This document shows positions 27,048 to 36,358 of a DNA stretch of 64,000 nucleotides, in pieces (the first letter of the stretch is position 1; the number at the start of each line of letters is the position of its first letter). The DNA is from Aurantiacibacter gangjinensis (GTDB taxonomy: Bacteria; Pseudomonadota; Alphaproteobacteria; Sphingomonadales; Sphingomonadaceae), in NCBI RefSeq assembly GCF_001886695.1, contig NZ_CP018097.1:2375001-2439000 (forward strand). Direction: 5' to 3'. Both the position numbers and the translations under genes were made by a program. The notes under the pieces are model-generated. The model saw only the letters and a list, made by a program, of their open reading frames with translations. It had not been told where the DNA came from and made no database searches.

Positions 27048-27329
27048 TCACTTGTCCTTCTTCTTGTACATGGCGAGCATCCGCTCTGTGACGGCGAAAC
27101 CACCGAAGATGTTCACACTTGCCAGCACCACGGCACCCAGCCCCAGCCATTTCGCCACATCGCTACCGGCCTCCGCCGCCGCGATCAGGCCGCCGACAAT
27201 GATGACGCTGGAAATCGCATTGGTCACGGCCATCAGCGGCGTGTGCAGCGCGGGCGTGACCGACCACACCACGTAATAGCCCACGAAACAGGCCAGCACG
27301 AAGATCGAGAGTATGCCGATGAAGTCCAT
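27048..27329 (-). CDS. pntAb: NAD(P) transhydrogenase membrane subunit PntAb
   Basis: 93 residues, three to four membrane helices: FIGILSIFVLACFVGYYVVW, LMAVTNAISSVIIVGG, VVLASVNIFGGFAVTERML, the C-terminal membrane part of alpha (alpha-2) in the split alphaproteobacterial form. Partner of PntAa and PntB. 12 bases downstream of the 265-residue lipoprotein gene and 2 bases before pntB. It is separated from pntAa by three lipoprotein genes, an atypical arrangement. Confidence 0.9.
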   Translation of the reverse strand: MDFIGILSIFVLACFVGYYVVWSVTPALHTPLMAVTNAISSVIIVGGLIAAAEAGSDVAKWLGLGAVVLASVNIFGGFAVTERMLAMYKKKDK

Positions 27330-27341
27330 GAAAGCCTCGCT

Positions 27342-28139
27342 TCAGTAGCCGTAGGTGACGGTCTGGATGACGCTGAAGGCGCGGCGCGGCATGGTCCGGT
27401 CGATGCGGATCAGCAGGCCGCTCTCGTCCTCCGAAAGCACGGTGAAGGTCGCGCCCATCATGCTGAGCGACGCGGGAAATTCCTCGCCGCTCACATATTG
27501 CCAGCTGCTCAGCCGCTGGTCGCTTTCCGCATTGCCGTACTGGATGCCGAAATTGCGCCGGTTATAGAGCAGCGGGCGGCCCTGGTATTCGATCTCGACC
27601 CAGTAATTGTCGCCGACCGCCTCGGGTGAGACGACTTCGTATGCGACAGGCGGCTCCACCGCGCGGCGGTTCTCAGGCAGCCGACTGTTCACGATCGGCA
27701 GGCCCTCGATGGGCGAGCGCGCGTTGAAGGCGCTTTCGAAAGAGCCATCCTTGTCGGCATCGACGAGACAGCGCTGGTTGTTGCTGGAGTCGAGGAAAAT
27801 GCGGTTGAGCGTGCTGATCTCGGCGAGGTTCAATCCGCAATAGACGACCGCGACGGGGCTGTTCACCAGATAGAGAAGGCTGCCATCGGGCAACAGGTCG
27901 TCCTCGCCGGTGCCGTGCTGCACATCGCCCAGCAGGCGGGCGGCACCCTCCGGATGGAGAGTTTGCCGCAGCACGCTGTCGCCCGATTCCACCCGCACTG
28001 GCTCTGCAGGAGCAGGCGCGGGCTGCACGATCCAGTTGGTATCCAGGCGCAGTGTCGGATCGGGCGTGGAGCACGCGCTTTGCATCGCGCCCAGCGCCAC
28101 CAGCATGCAAGCCATCCAGATGCGTCGAAATCCAGTCAT
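27342..28139 (-). CDS. Predicted lipoprotein of unknown function
   Basis: 265 residues from the ATG at 28139. N-terminal TGFRRIWMACMLVALGAM ending MQSAC is a lipoprotein signal with lipobox Cys at about residue 23. The mature part is mostly beta/loop sequence without a recognised domain. A DADKDGSFESAF stretch resembles a single calcium-binding-like Asp loop. The stop of the preceding gene lies one base from its start, so it is co-transcribed with the lipoproteins either side of it. Position inside the pnt operon suggests a shared condition of expression, not a known role. Confidence 0.7.
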   Translation of the reverse strand: MTGFRRIWMACMLVALGAMQSACSTPDPTLRLDTNWIVQPAPAPAEPVRVESGDSVLRQTLHPEGAARLLGDVQHGTGEDDLLPDGSLLYLVNSPVAVVYCGLNLAEISTLNRIFLDSSNNQRCLVDADKDGSFESAFNARSPIEGLPIVNSRLPENRRAVEPPVAYEVVSPEAVGDNYWVEIEYQGRPLLYNRRNFGIQYGNAESDQRLSSWQYVSGEEFPASLSMMGATFTVLSEDESGLLIRIDRTMPRRAFSVIQTVTYGY

Positions 28140-28140
28140 A

Positions 28141-28539
28141 TCAATCCCTTGTCGCTGTCCAGGGAAGCATGAAACCGCGTCCCTCGCTCCATGTCTGTCC
28201 AACCATTACATCACCCTCCAAGCAGGCGCTGGTGTGGTAGGGCCCGCTATTGTCGAAGGTGCGAAACGCCACGCAGCTGCGCCCCTGACCCTCACCCGCC
28301 AACCCGTCCGCAATATCGCTGCCGTAGAAGGTTCCGGTGACAGCTCCGTCGCGCGCCACGCGCAATTCCATCGGCTGGGTGTATGGCGCATCCTGAAGGG
28401 ATGGACGCAAGTCGACCGTCCAGTCCCCCGACAGATCGCGCAGGCCGCTATCGCCGCCGCCTGTTGTTGCGCAGCCGGCCAGCAGTGTCGCAGCGAGAAT
28501 GGCGGCGCTTTTGCCGGCGGATACTCTGTAGCGTGTCAT
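28141..28539 (-). CDS. Predicted small lipoprotein of unknown function
   Basis: 132 residues. Signal with lipobox at LLAGC (Cys around 23) followed by a glycine/serine spacer. The mature region (GDWTVDLRPSLQDAPYTQPMELRVARDGAVTGTFYGSDI) alternates short hydrophobic and polar residues like a beta-barrel or lipocalin-like domain. No family recognised. Overlaps the upstream lipoprotein gene by 4 bases (ATGA); downstream gene starts one base after its stop. Confidence 0.7.
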   Translation of the reverse strand: MTRYRVSAGKSAAILAATLLAGCATTGGGDSGLRDLSGDWTVDLRPSLQDAPYTQPMELRVARDGAVTGTFYGSDIADGLAGEGQGRSCVAFRTFDNSGPYHTSACLEGDVMVGQTWSEGRGFMLPWTATRD

Positions 28540-29030
28540 GATTGGCTTTGCTCTCTATCGGCAGGTTCGCTGGCCATCGCCGCCAGCAGGCGATCCGCAG
28601 CCTCATCGGCCTGTTCGATCCGCTCTGCCCGCCGCTCGAGCCCGCGGCGATAGGCCTCCACCGCAGCGTCGGTGAAGCCCATACCCGGCACGGCGCAATC
28701 CATTTCATGGAAATTGTCGGCAAAAGTGCGATTGTCCTGGATAATCGTGTCGACATCCAGGGCCAGCATGTCCTCGCCCATAAGTCGCTCGCGGACCTCC
28801 TGCTCGCGCACCATCAGCGCGGTCTCCTCGTCCACCAGACTGTCGGGTATGTCGCGCGGGCAGCGGCTGACCATATCGAAAAGAAACGTCGCGGCATGGC
28901 GAAATTCGGCGCGCTGTTCGCCATGGTCCAACAAGCGCGCGATCATGTCGTCTTCGTTGTCCGGCGCATCCGCCGCGGGCTGCGTGCATCCGGCCAGCAG
29001 GGCGGCGGACAAAGGCAGCAAGCGCTTCAA
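28536..29030 (-). CDS. Predicted lipoprotein of unknown function
   Basis: 164 residues. MKRLLPLSAALLAGC gives a lipobox with Cys about 15. The mature part is mainly helical and acidic (DNEDDMIARLLDHGEQRAEFRH, VREQEVRERLMGEDML, RRAERIEQADEAADRLLAAM), with no known domain seen. The start overlaps the pntAa stop by 4 bases (ATGA), so it is translationally coupled to pntAa, and its stop overlaps the next lipoprotein start. Confidence 0.7.
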   Translation of the reverse strand: MKRLLPLSAALLAGCTQPAADAPDNEDDMIARLLDHGEQRAEFRHAATFLFDMVSRCPRDIPDSLVDEETALMVREQEVRERLMGEDMLALDVDTIIQDNRTFADNFHEMDCAVPGMGFTDAAVEAYRRGLERRAERIEQADEAADRLLAAMASEPADREQSQS

Positions 29031-30139
29031 CCGGCCAGTCTCGGATTCACGACCTTGCCACCCTGCGTCAGCCGAATAGCATCGCCGATCTCTTCATCGA
29101 GCACCGGCCTGCCTGTTTCGGTATCCCAGAAGGCATTGAGGAAGTTGAACAAATTGCGGCTGAATAACGCGCTAGCATCGGCGGCAAGATGGCTGGGCGT
29201 GTTGGAATAGCCCATGATGTGAACGCCGTGCTTCTCGACCACCTTGTCCGCCACGCTGCCTTCCACATTGCCGCCTTGCGCAACGGCAAGGTCGAAGATC
29301 ACGCTGCCCGGCTTCATCGTGGCGATCTGCGCGTCGGAAACGAGACGCGGCGCGGCCCGGCCCGGGATCAGCGCGGTGGTGATTACGATATCCTGCTTGG
29401 CGATATGGCTGGAGACCAGCTCCGCCTGCGCGGCTTTCTGCTCGCCGGTCAATTCGGCGGCATATCCGCCTTCGCCCGATGCGGTCAGCCCCTCTGCAAA
29501 CACGGCCTTGCCGCCGAGGCTGGCGATCTGCTCCGCCGTTTCGGGTCGCACATCGGTGGCGGAAACCTGCGCGCCCAGCCGCTTGGCCGTCGCAATCGCC
29601 TGCAATCCTGCAACGCCCACGCCCATGACGAACACCCTGGCCGCCGAGACCGTGCCCGCCGCCGTCATCATCATCGGGAAGGCGCGGCCATACTGGTCCG
29701 CCGCCGCCAGCACCGCCTTGTATCCGGCGAGGTTGGACTGGCTGGAAAGCACGTCCATGCTCTGCGCGCGGGTGATGCGCGGCATGAATTCCATCGCCAA
29801 GGCTTCCAAGCCGGCCTTGGCGTAGTCATCCACCCGCTGGCGCTGGCCGAACGGATTGAAAGTCGCTGCCACCCATGCGCCGGGTTTCGCGCCCTTTAAC
29901 AAGGCGAGGTCGGGCGCCTGCACGCCCATCACGATATCGGCATCGGCGACGGTCTTGGCCGCAGAGCCGATCTCGGCACCTGCCTCGACGTAGGCGCTGT
30001 CAGGGATGGATGCGGTCTCGCCCGCGCCTTGCTCGATGAAAACCTGTGCGCCCAGAGCGCCAAGCTTTTTCACCGTTTCCGGCGTTGCCGCGACGCGCGC
30101 CTCGTTACCGGCGCGCTCTTTCAGGACCGCTATTTTCAT
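29027..30139 (-). CDS. pntAa: NAD(P) transhydrogenase soluble alpha subunit PntAa
   Basis: 370 residues. NAD(H)-binding domain of the transhydrogenase, cytoplasmic. Alanine-dehydrogenase/PntA fold: MKIAVLKERAGNEARVAATP, ALAMEFMPRITRAQSMDVLSS, VFVMGVGVAGLQAIATAKRLGA (NAD loop), SHIAKQDIVITTALIPGRAAP. The membrane part of alpha is a separate gene (pntAb) as in other alphaproteobacteria. It starts 16 bases downstream of the oxidase subunit IV gene. The three genes downstream are lipoproteins, not the expected pntAb. Confidence 0.97.
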   Translation of the reverse strand: MKIAVLKERAGNEARVAATPETVKKLGALGAQVFIEQGAGETASIPDSAYVEAGAEIGSAAKTVADADIVMGVQAPDLALLKGAKPGAWVAATFNPFGQRQRVDDYAKAGLEALAMEFMPRITRAQSMDVLSSQSNLAGYKAVLAAADQYGRAFPMMMTAAGTVSAARVFVMGVGVAGLQAIATAKRLGAQVSATDVRPETAEQIASLGGKAVFAEGLTASGEGGYAAELTGEQKAAQAELVSSHIAKQDIVITTALIPGRAAPRLVSDAQIATMKPGSVIFDLAVAQGGNVEGSVADKVVEKHGVHIMGYSNTPSHLAADASALFSRNLFNFLNAFWDTETGRPVLDEEIGDAIRLTQGGKVVNPRLAG

Positions 30140-30155
30140 CCCCCCGCCGTTTTCC

Positions 30156-30278
30156 TCAGGCGATCAGCAGGATGACGATGAAGGCGATCACGCTGATCAA
30201 CGGAACGGTCCATTTCAGCGTGCCGATGAAGCTGTCGTAGAAACGGTTCGAAGTCTTCATGTCGTGCGGGTTTGCCAT
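30156..30278 (-). CDS. aa3-type cytochrome c oxidase subunit IV (small)
   Basis: A 40-residue protein, too short for most gene finders: soluble start MANPHDMKTSNRFYDSFIGT then a single membrane helix ending VIAFIVILLIA. The family pattern (short, N-terminal charged, one helix) is that of bacterial aa3 oxidase subunit IV (CoxIV_bact). It is immediately upstream of pntAa with 16 bases between, likely the first gene of the operon, and linkage of the two is common in sphingomonads from memory. No strong ribosome-binding site is visible. Confidence 0.75.
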   Translation of the reverse strand: MANPHDMKTSNRFYDSFIGTLKWTVPLISVIAFIVILLIA

Positions 30279-30467
30279 CGGGTCGGTTTGCCTTTGCTTG
30301 GTGCGATTGCGGTTTCACCTGCTGTCCTATCCCCGCTTCTTCCATGGCTCAAGAGGCACAATCCTTTCCCGATTGCCTTAATCGGCTCTTTACCCCGTCC
30401 TGTTACCGCCGCTGTTCCACCACCGGACATCCCTCAAAGGGGGCCGGCACCCAGGGGTAGCGTATCT

Positions 30468-31889
30468 ATGGTTGAGGCCGAGCAGCGCCTTTTGATGCTT
30501 GTCGATAGCGACCCGGCGCAATGCCGGCTCGTCGGCGCGCTGGCGGGCCGCGAGGGCTGGCGCACCATCACCGTCGACGACAGCGAAAAGGCGATTGCCA
30601 CGCTCGGTACGCGCGAAGGCATGCAGCTTTCCGCCATCATCCTCGACCAAGCGGTGCCGGGCGACCAGGCGGTGGACCTGATTGCCGAGTTGAAAGACCG
30701 TCGCCCCGCCTTGCCGATCCTGATGCTGACCGGCAATACCAGCCCGCAACTGGCCGTGGAGGCTATGCGCGCAGGGGCGACCGATTATCTCGTCAAACCC
30801 GTCGCTCCTGACCGGCTGATGCAGGCGCTGCGCAATGCGACCACGCGCGAAAGCCCGCGTGACGAGCTGATGCCGATGTCGGAAAAGATGCCCGCGCAGC
30901 TCGATTTCGATACGATGGTGGGCAACGCCCCGCCCTTCCGCGATGCGCTGGCCAAGGCAGCGAAGGCGGCACGCGGTCACGGGCATGTGCTGATCGAGGG
31001 CGAAAGCGGCACGGGCAAGGAAATGCTCGTGCGCGCCATGCACGCCGCCAGCCCGCGCGCGAAGACGGCTTTTCGCATGATGAACATTGCCGGCATTTCC
31101 GCCAGCAGTCTCGACTCCGCGCTATTCGGGCACGAGAAAGGCGCTTTCCCCGGCGCGTTCGACCAACAGGTGGGCGCGTTCCAGCATTGCGATGGCGGCA
31201 CGCTGGTGCTGGACGAGGTCGACCGCCTGCCGCTCGATGTGCAAGACAGGCTGGCCGATGTGCTCACCACCGGACGGGTCAAACCACTGGGTGCGCAATA
31301 CGGCTTCAAGGTGGATGTGCGCGTCATCGCGGCATCCAACCGGCCGCTGAAGGATATGGTGGCGACCGGGCATTTCCGCGCCGAATTGCTGGAGGCTGTT
31401 TCCGCCACGTGTATTACACTGCCGCCCTTGCGCGATCGCAACCGCGATATCGGCGCGCTGACCCGCTATTTCCTCTATCAGATCGGCCAGCAGCCGGGCC
31501 TGCGCCCGCTCGGCGTCAATTCCGACGCACTACGCCTGCTCGGCGGTTTCGACTGGCCAGGCAATGTGCGCCAGCTGCAAGCCGTGCTGTTCCGCGCCGC
31601 CGTGTTCTGCGAAGGCGATGCGCTGACGGCAGACGACTTCCCGCATCTGCGCGAAATCGTGGGCGAGACGGAGCCGACCAAGAACGGCCCCATCCGCGAA
31701 AGCGCGGGCGTGATGCTTTACACGCCCGACGGCAATCTGCGTCCGCTGGAAGAGATCGAGGCCGATGTCATTCGCCTTGCCATAGGGCACTATCGCGGCC
31801 GCATGACCGAAGTTGCCCGCAGGCTGGGAATCGGCCGCAGCACGCTCTATCGCAAGCTGAGCGACCTGGGGATCGATAACGCTGCGTAA
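30468..31889 (+). CDS. NtrC-type response regulator with degenerate GAFTGA
   Basis: 473 residues. Receiver domain residues 1-120: acidic pocket in LVDSDPAQ, phospho-acceptor Asp60 in IILDQAVPG, Lys110 in DYLVKP. AAA+ domain: Walker A GESGTGKE at about 178-185, Walker B GGTLVLDEVD near 243-252. C-terminal HTH with RMTEVARRLGIGRSTLYRKL. The loop that contacts sigma-54 reads GAFPGA instead of GAFTGA (225-230), so classical sigma-54 activation is doubtful. I choose the ATG at 30468. Divergent from the coxIV-pnt operon; no cognate histidine kinase gene is next to it. Confidence 0.9.
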   Translation: MVEAEQRLLMLVDSDPAQCRLVGALAGREGWRTITVDDSEKAIATLGTREGMQLSAIILDQAVPGDQAVDLIAELKDRRPALPILMLTGNTSPQLAVEAMRAGATDYLVKPVAPDRLMQALRNATTRESPRDELMPMSEKMPAQLDFDTMVGNAPPFRDALAKAAKAARGHGHVLIEGESGTGKEMLVRAMHAASPRAKTAFRMMNIAGISASSLDSALFGHEKGAFPGAFDQQVGAFQHCDGGTLVLDEVDRLPLDVQDRLADVLTTGRVKPLGAQYGFKVDVRVIAASNRPLKDMVATGHFRAELLEAVSATCITLPPLRDRNRDIGALTRYFLYQIGQQPGLRPLGVNSDALRLLGGFDWPGNVRQLQAVLFRAAVFCEGDALTADDFPHLREIVGETEPTKNGPIRESAGVMLYTPDGNLRPLEEIEADVIRLAIGHYRGRMTEVARRLGIGRSTLYRKLSDLGIDNAA

Positions 31890-32001
31890 CCTGTTCGGCC
31901 CTCAAGCCCTGGGAGCGCGCATCCGCGCGCTTGGCTCCTCGCAAAAGCTCGGGCGCCCGTTCGGCCTTGCCTCGCCTGCGGCTCGATAAATTGTGACCAG
32001 T

Positions 32002-32025
32002 CCGTTCGTCCTGAGCTTGTCGAAG
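32002..32025. repeat. Half copy of a GAGCTTGTCGAAG repeat
   Basis: CCGTTCGTCCTGAGCTTGTCG plus AAG, the same sequence as one arm of the element at 39960-40073. Between the regulator gene and folP. Confidence 0.6.
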
Positions 32026-32045
32026 CGCGAAAACAGTCTAGCGCC

Positions 32046-33158
32046 CTAGCCCGGCAGTCCCGCAAAATCCGTCAGCGCTGCATCCCTCAGCCCGCGCCAC
32101 ACATTGCGTGCCTGCACCGTCTCGGCGACATCATGCACGCGCAGCAATTGCACACCTGCATTCATGCCGAGCATGGCCAGCGCCAGCGATCCGCCCAGCC
32201 GCTCATGCGCGCCCGCTTCGTTCGACAGCGCGCCAATCATGCGCTTGCGGCTTGCGCCCAGCAGCAGCGGCTGGCCGAGCGCGTGGAAGAGCGGCAGATT
32301 GTTGAGCAGCGCCAGATTGTCGGCTAGCGACTTGCCGAAGCCTATGCCGGGATCGAGCACGATTCTCTCCCGCGCAATGCCCGCGTCGATAGCGCGGTCG
32401 CGCGCGTCTTTCAGGAAGTCGAACACGTCGAACACGACATTGGTGTAGTCCGGGTCGGCATGCAAATCCTCCCCGCTGCCGGGCGCGTGCATCAGCACCA
32501 CCGGCGCGCCGGAAGATACGGCGAACTCCAGGCTGCGCGGATCGTAGCGCAATGCGGAGACATCGTTGATGATATGCGCGCCCGCCTCCAATGCGGCTTC
32601 CATCACCGCCGGGCGGCGCGTGTCTATGCTGACCGCTGCGCCCATGCTTACGCAATGTTCGACGGCAGGCTGGATACGCTTGATTTCCTCGCCTTCCCAG
32701 ATCGGCTTTGCGCCGGGCCGCGTACTCTCCCCGCCGATGTCGATGATCGCCGCGCCTGCCTCATGCATTTTCGCCGCCTGTTCACGCATGGCTTCGGGAT
32801 CGTCCATGAACGCGCCGCCATCGCTGAAGCTGTCTGGCGTGACGTTTAGAATGCCAACGACCTGCGGCTGATCGAGCCGCACGGTGCGTCCGCCAAGTTC
32901 CATCGCGGGATGCGCCATGCGCAGGTTGGACCACTGCAATTCGCCTTCGCGCGCCGCATCATCTGGCAGTTTGGCGAGTACATCGTCCACCGTGTCGGAG
33001 AAGGCCATCATCCGCTCCACCACGGCGCCATCGCGCCGCAAGATCACGGCGAACTCGCGCGCATAGACCATGCCGCCCGCCAGCCGGATCGCGCCGCCCT
33101 CCACCAACTGCGGACCGGGGACGAGGCTGAGGGGCTGGATGTAGATTTGCTGGGTCAT
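32046..33158 (-). CDS. folP: Dihydropteroate synthase with N-terminal extension
   Basis: 370 residues. Condenses dihydropterin pyrophosphate with p-aminobenzoate in folate synthesis. TIM-barrel signatures: VGILNVTPDSFSDGG, IIDIGGESTRPGA, SIDTRRPAVMEAAL, VVLMHAPG, VLDPGIGFGKS, GASRKRMIG. About 95 residues precede the core, against a typical total of about 280; the extension (MTQQIYIQPLSLVPGPQL ... AREFAVILRRDGAVVE) is a separate small domain of unknown role. Sulfonamide-target residues are not discussed further. Separated from ccrM by a palindromic repeat. Confidence 0.95.
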   Translation of the reverse strand: MTQQIYIQPLSLVPGPQLVEGGAIRLAGGMVYAREFAVILRRDGAVVERMMAFSDTVDDVLAKLPDDAAREGELQWSNLRMAHPAMELGGRTVRLDQPQVVGILNVTPDSFSDGGAFMDDPEAMREQAAKMHEAGAAIIDIGGESTRPGAKPIWEGEEIKRIQPAVEHCVSMGAAVSIDTRRPAVMEAALEAGAHIINDVSALRYDPRSLEFAVSSGAPVVLMHAPGSGEDLHADPDYTNVVFDVFDFLKDARDRAIDAGIARERIVLDPGIGFGKSLADNLALLNNLPLFHALGQPLLLGASRKRMIGALSNEAGAHERLGGSLALAMLGMNAGVQLLRVHDVAETVQARNVWRGLRDAALTDFAGLPG

Positions 33159-33204
33159 CGCTGAGGGGCCTTATGTATGATGGCTCGTGCTGCCAAACCC
33201 TATT

Positions 33205-33285
33205 CGTCATCCCGGCCCCCGAGCCGGGATCGGGCTTAGTTTTTGCCCAAGGCAAGCCTAACCCCGGATCAAGTCCGGGGTGACG
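33205..33285. repeat. Palindromic repeat between folP and ccrM
   Basis: Left end CGTCATCCCGGCCCCC/GAGCCGGGAT, right end ACCCCGGATC/AAGTCCGGGGTGACG. The ends are inverted and of the form CGTCAyCCCGG ... CCGGG. Typical of intergenic repeats in GC-rich alphaproteobacteria. Confidence 0.65.
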
Positions 33286-33294
33286 ATCAAGGAA

Positions 33295-34458
<1,164 letters not shown>

Positions 34459-34474
34459 TTATCCACAGGGGTAT

Positions 34475-34617
34475 GAGTCCTGCGGAGTCCATGGGTCAAG
34501 CGACAAATGTGTCGCAGCGCGGTTTTGCTGAAGCGGAACGAAAAGAGTCCGGCACAACATGTTGAGCCTTTGGGCCTTTACGGGACTCGACATGATGGGG
34601 TGTGGCTCGATGGACTC
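34475..34617. promoter_or_regulatory. Cluster of five GANTC sites upstream of ccrM
   Basis: GANTC at 34475, 34485, 34545, 34584 and 34613 in 143 bases; chance expectation is about 0.6. The last overlaps the stop codon of the upstream gene. In Caulobacter the ccrM promoter is repressed by GANTC methylation, so this is a candidate autoregulatory and GcrA-related control region. Confidence 0.6.
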
Positions 34618-35353
34618 ACCTGCTCCTGATTGCTTCCCGATTTTCCAGCAACGCTTCTGCATGCGGCCAGCCTAATGCTTTGCCGAACATTGCCAAATGC
34701 CGCTCATAAACATCATCGCCAAGGGAAATGGCAGCGAAGGTGTTGGCCATGGCCAGCACGTTTCGCCTCACATCGTCGAGTGCTTTCCCAAATACGGTGA
34801 CATCCATCTCGCCGGTTTGCATGCTGCGATCGGTATAATCCTTCGCCGCGCTCAATTCCTCCTGAAATTCTGCAAGATGCTTCTCCGCAGAAGGTACTAA
34901 GTTCGCAGGATAAGCGCCGGGATGCACAGGCAAATCAAGGACAAAGCTGCTGCGCTCATCCGCGGCAAGCAGCATGGTGTTCCATGGCTGTGCGGGATAG
35001 TATTCGCAATTCACCATCAGCAGCTGACCGAATTGTCCGTGCCATAACGTCCAAGGAAGCATGGCATACGGCGCGACAGTGGTACCTTTGGGGAGTTGGC
35101 CATTTATGCGCTCGACGAAGCTCGTCTGCTGCGCAAGAGCCGCATCGTGACGCGCCTGCACCAAGTCCTGCGTCGGCATCATGTTGTCCATGTCATCCGG
35201 AGAACGACCGATCGCACGAAGGAAATTACCCGCCTCGCCATCCCATACAGCTTTTGGAATGATGCGACTTACTCCATCGTCGTCAGGACCCGGGTGAGGG
35301 GGAATGACTGGTGAAACGGATTTTTTCTTCCCGAAAACGGCGCGGCGTTGCAT
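34616..35353 (-). CDS. Hypothetical protein
   Basis: 245 residues with no recognised domain or signal peptide. Starts basic (MQRRAVFGKKKSVSP) followed by a proline-rich stretch, then helical sequence (FVERINGQLPKGTTVAPYAMLPW, LAEFQEELSAAKDYTDRSMQ). ATG start at 35353. Its stop overlaps the fifth GANTC site of the ccrM region. It lies between an SDR gene (58 bases upstream) and ccrM, so the GANTC control region is between its end and ccrM. Base use looks like its neighbours. Confidence 0.65.
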   Translation of the reverse strand: MQRRAVFGKKKSVSPVIPPHPGPDDDGVSRIIPKAVWDGEAGNFLRAIGRSPDDMDNMMPTQDLVQARHDAALAQQTSFVERINGQLPKGTTVAPYAMLPWTLWHGQFGQLLMVNCEYYPAQPWNTMLLAADERSSFVLDLPVHPGAYPANLVPSAEKHLAEFQEELSAAKDYTDRSMQTGEMDVTVFGKALDDVRRNVLAMANTFAAISLGDDVYERHLAMFGKALGWPHAEALLENREAIRSR

Positions 35354-35410
35354 GGCAGCTCCTTGCGTGGATAACGTCTTGCGGTGTCGCGCAGATTTGC
35401 TGCCATCTGG

Positions 35411-36316
35411 TTAAATCGGGAAATCTATCCCTGTCAGTAACTCGGACCGCTCCCAAAGGTGTGAAGCGGCAGGCTTCTCGCTGGCGCGGCCGGCGATGAC
35501 GGCGCGGCCCGATGTCTTGCCGCGCATTTCGCCAAGGCCGTAGGGGCCGTAATAGTCGCCGCCTTCCGCCTCAGGATCGGTCGCGGCCTGCAAGGCGGGC
35601 AATGCGCCCTGTTCCGAGGTATTCAGCACCACGCCCATCACCGGTTGCAGCAATGCGCCGCCTTTCATGTGCCGCATCAGGTCCGATGCGGCGATACCCG
35701 GGTGGCAGGCGATGCTGGTTACCGGCACATCCGCCGCGCGGCAGCGGTGATGCAGTTCCAGCGCGAACATCAGATTCGCCAGCTTGCTCTGCTGGTAAAA
35801 ACGCCAGCGGTCGTAGCCCTTGGCCGCGTCAAGGTTGGTCAGGTCGATCTGCCCCTTGCGATGCGCCAGGCTGGACTGGGTCACGACCCGTGCGCCGCCA
35901 TCGGCTTTCAACTTGTCGAACAGCAGGGCAGTGAAGGCGAAATGACCGAGATGGTTGACGGCAAACTGGCTTTCCGTGCCGCCCGTCGCATGGTCCAGCG
36001 GCGGACGCATGATTCCCGCATTGTTGACGAGGATGTCGATCCGCTCTTCCTTCGCCGCCGTCTCCGCTGCTTCGCGCACGCTGGCGATATTGGCGAGGTC
36101 GAGATGCAGCGTGTCGACCTCCAGCCGCTCCGGGCCCGACTTCATCTCATTGGCTGCTTCGGCCGCCTTATCGCCATCGCGGCAGGCGAGGATGACGCGG
36201 GCACCCTTGCGCGCCAGATGGCGGGCGATCTCGTAACCGATGCCGGTATTGGCGCCGGTGACGATAGCGGTCTTGCCGCCTTGTTCGGGAATGTCGGCAA
36301 AGGAAAATTCGCGCAT
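35411..36316 (-). CDS. Short-chain dehydrogenase/reductase (retinol-dehydrogenase-like)
   Basis: 301 residues. Rossmann loop TAIVTGANTGIGYEIARHL, NNAGIMRPP, catalytic Ser in RVVTQSSLAHRKG and Tyr-x3-Lys in RWRFYQQSKLANLM. Longer than classical SDRs, matching the group of oxidoreductases annotated as retinol dehydrogenases. Substrate unknown. Downstream of rnhB with a 42-base gap on the same strand. Confidence 0.9.
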   Translation of the reverse strand: MREFSFADIPEQGGKTAIVTGANTGIGYEIARHLARKGARVILACRDGDKAAEAANEMKSGPERLEVDTLHLDLANIASVREAAETAAKEERIDILVNNAGIMRPPLDHATGGTESQFAVNHLGHFAFTALLFDKLKADGGARVVTQSSLAHRKGQIDLTNLDAAKGYDRWRFYQQSKLANLMFALELHHRCRAADVPVTSIACHPGIAASDLMRHMKGGALLQPVMGVVLNTSEQGALPALQAATDPEAEGGDYYGPYGLGEMRGKTSGRAVIAGRASEKPAASHLWERSELLTGIDFPI

Positions 36317-36358
36317 GATGGCTCCGCTGGTTTCGACTTTGCCTTCTCAATGCGCCGA

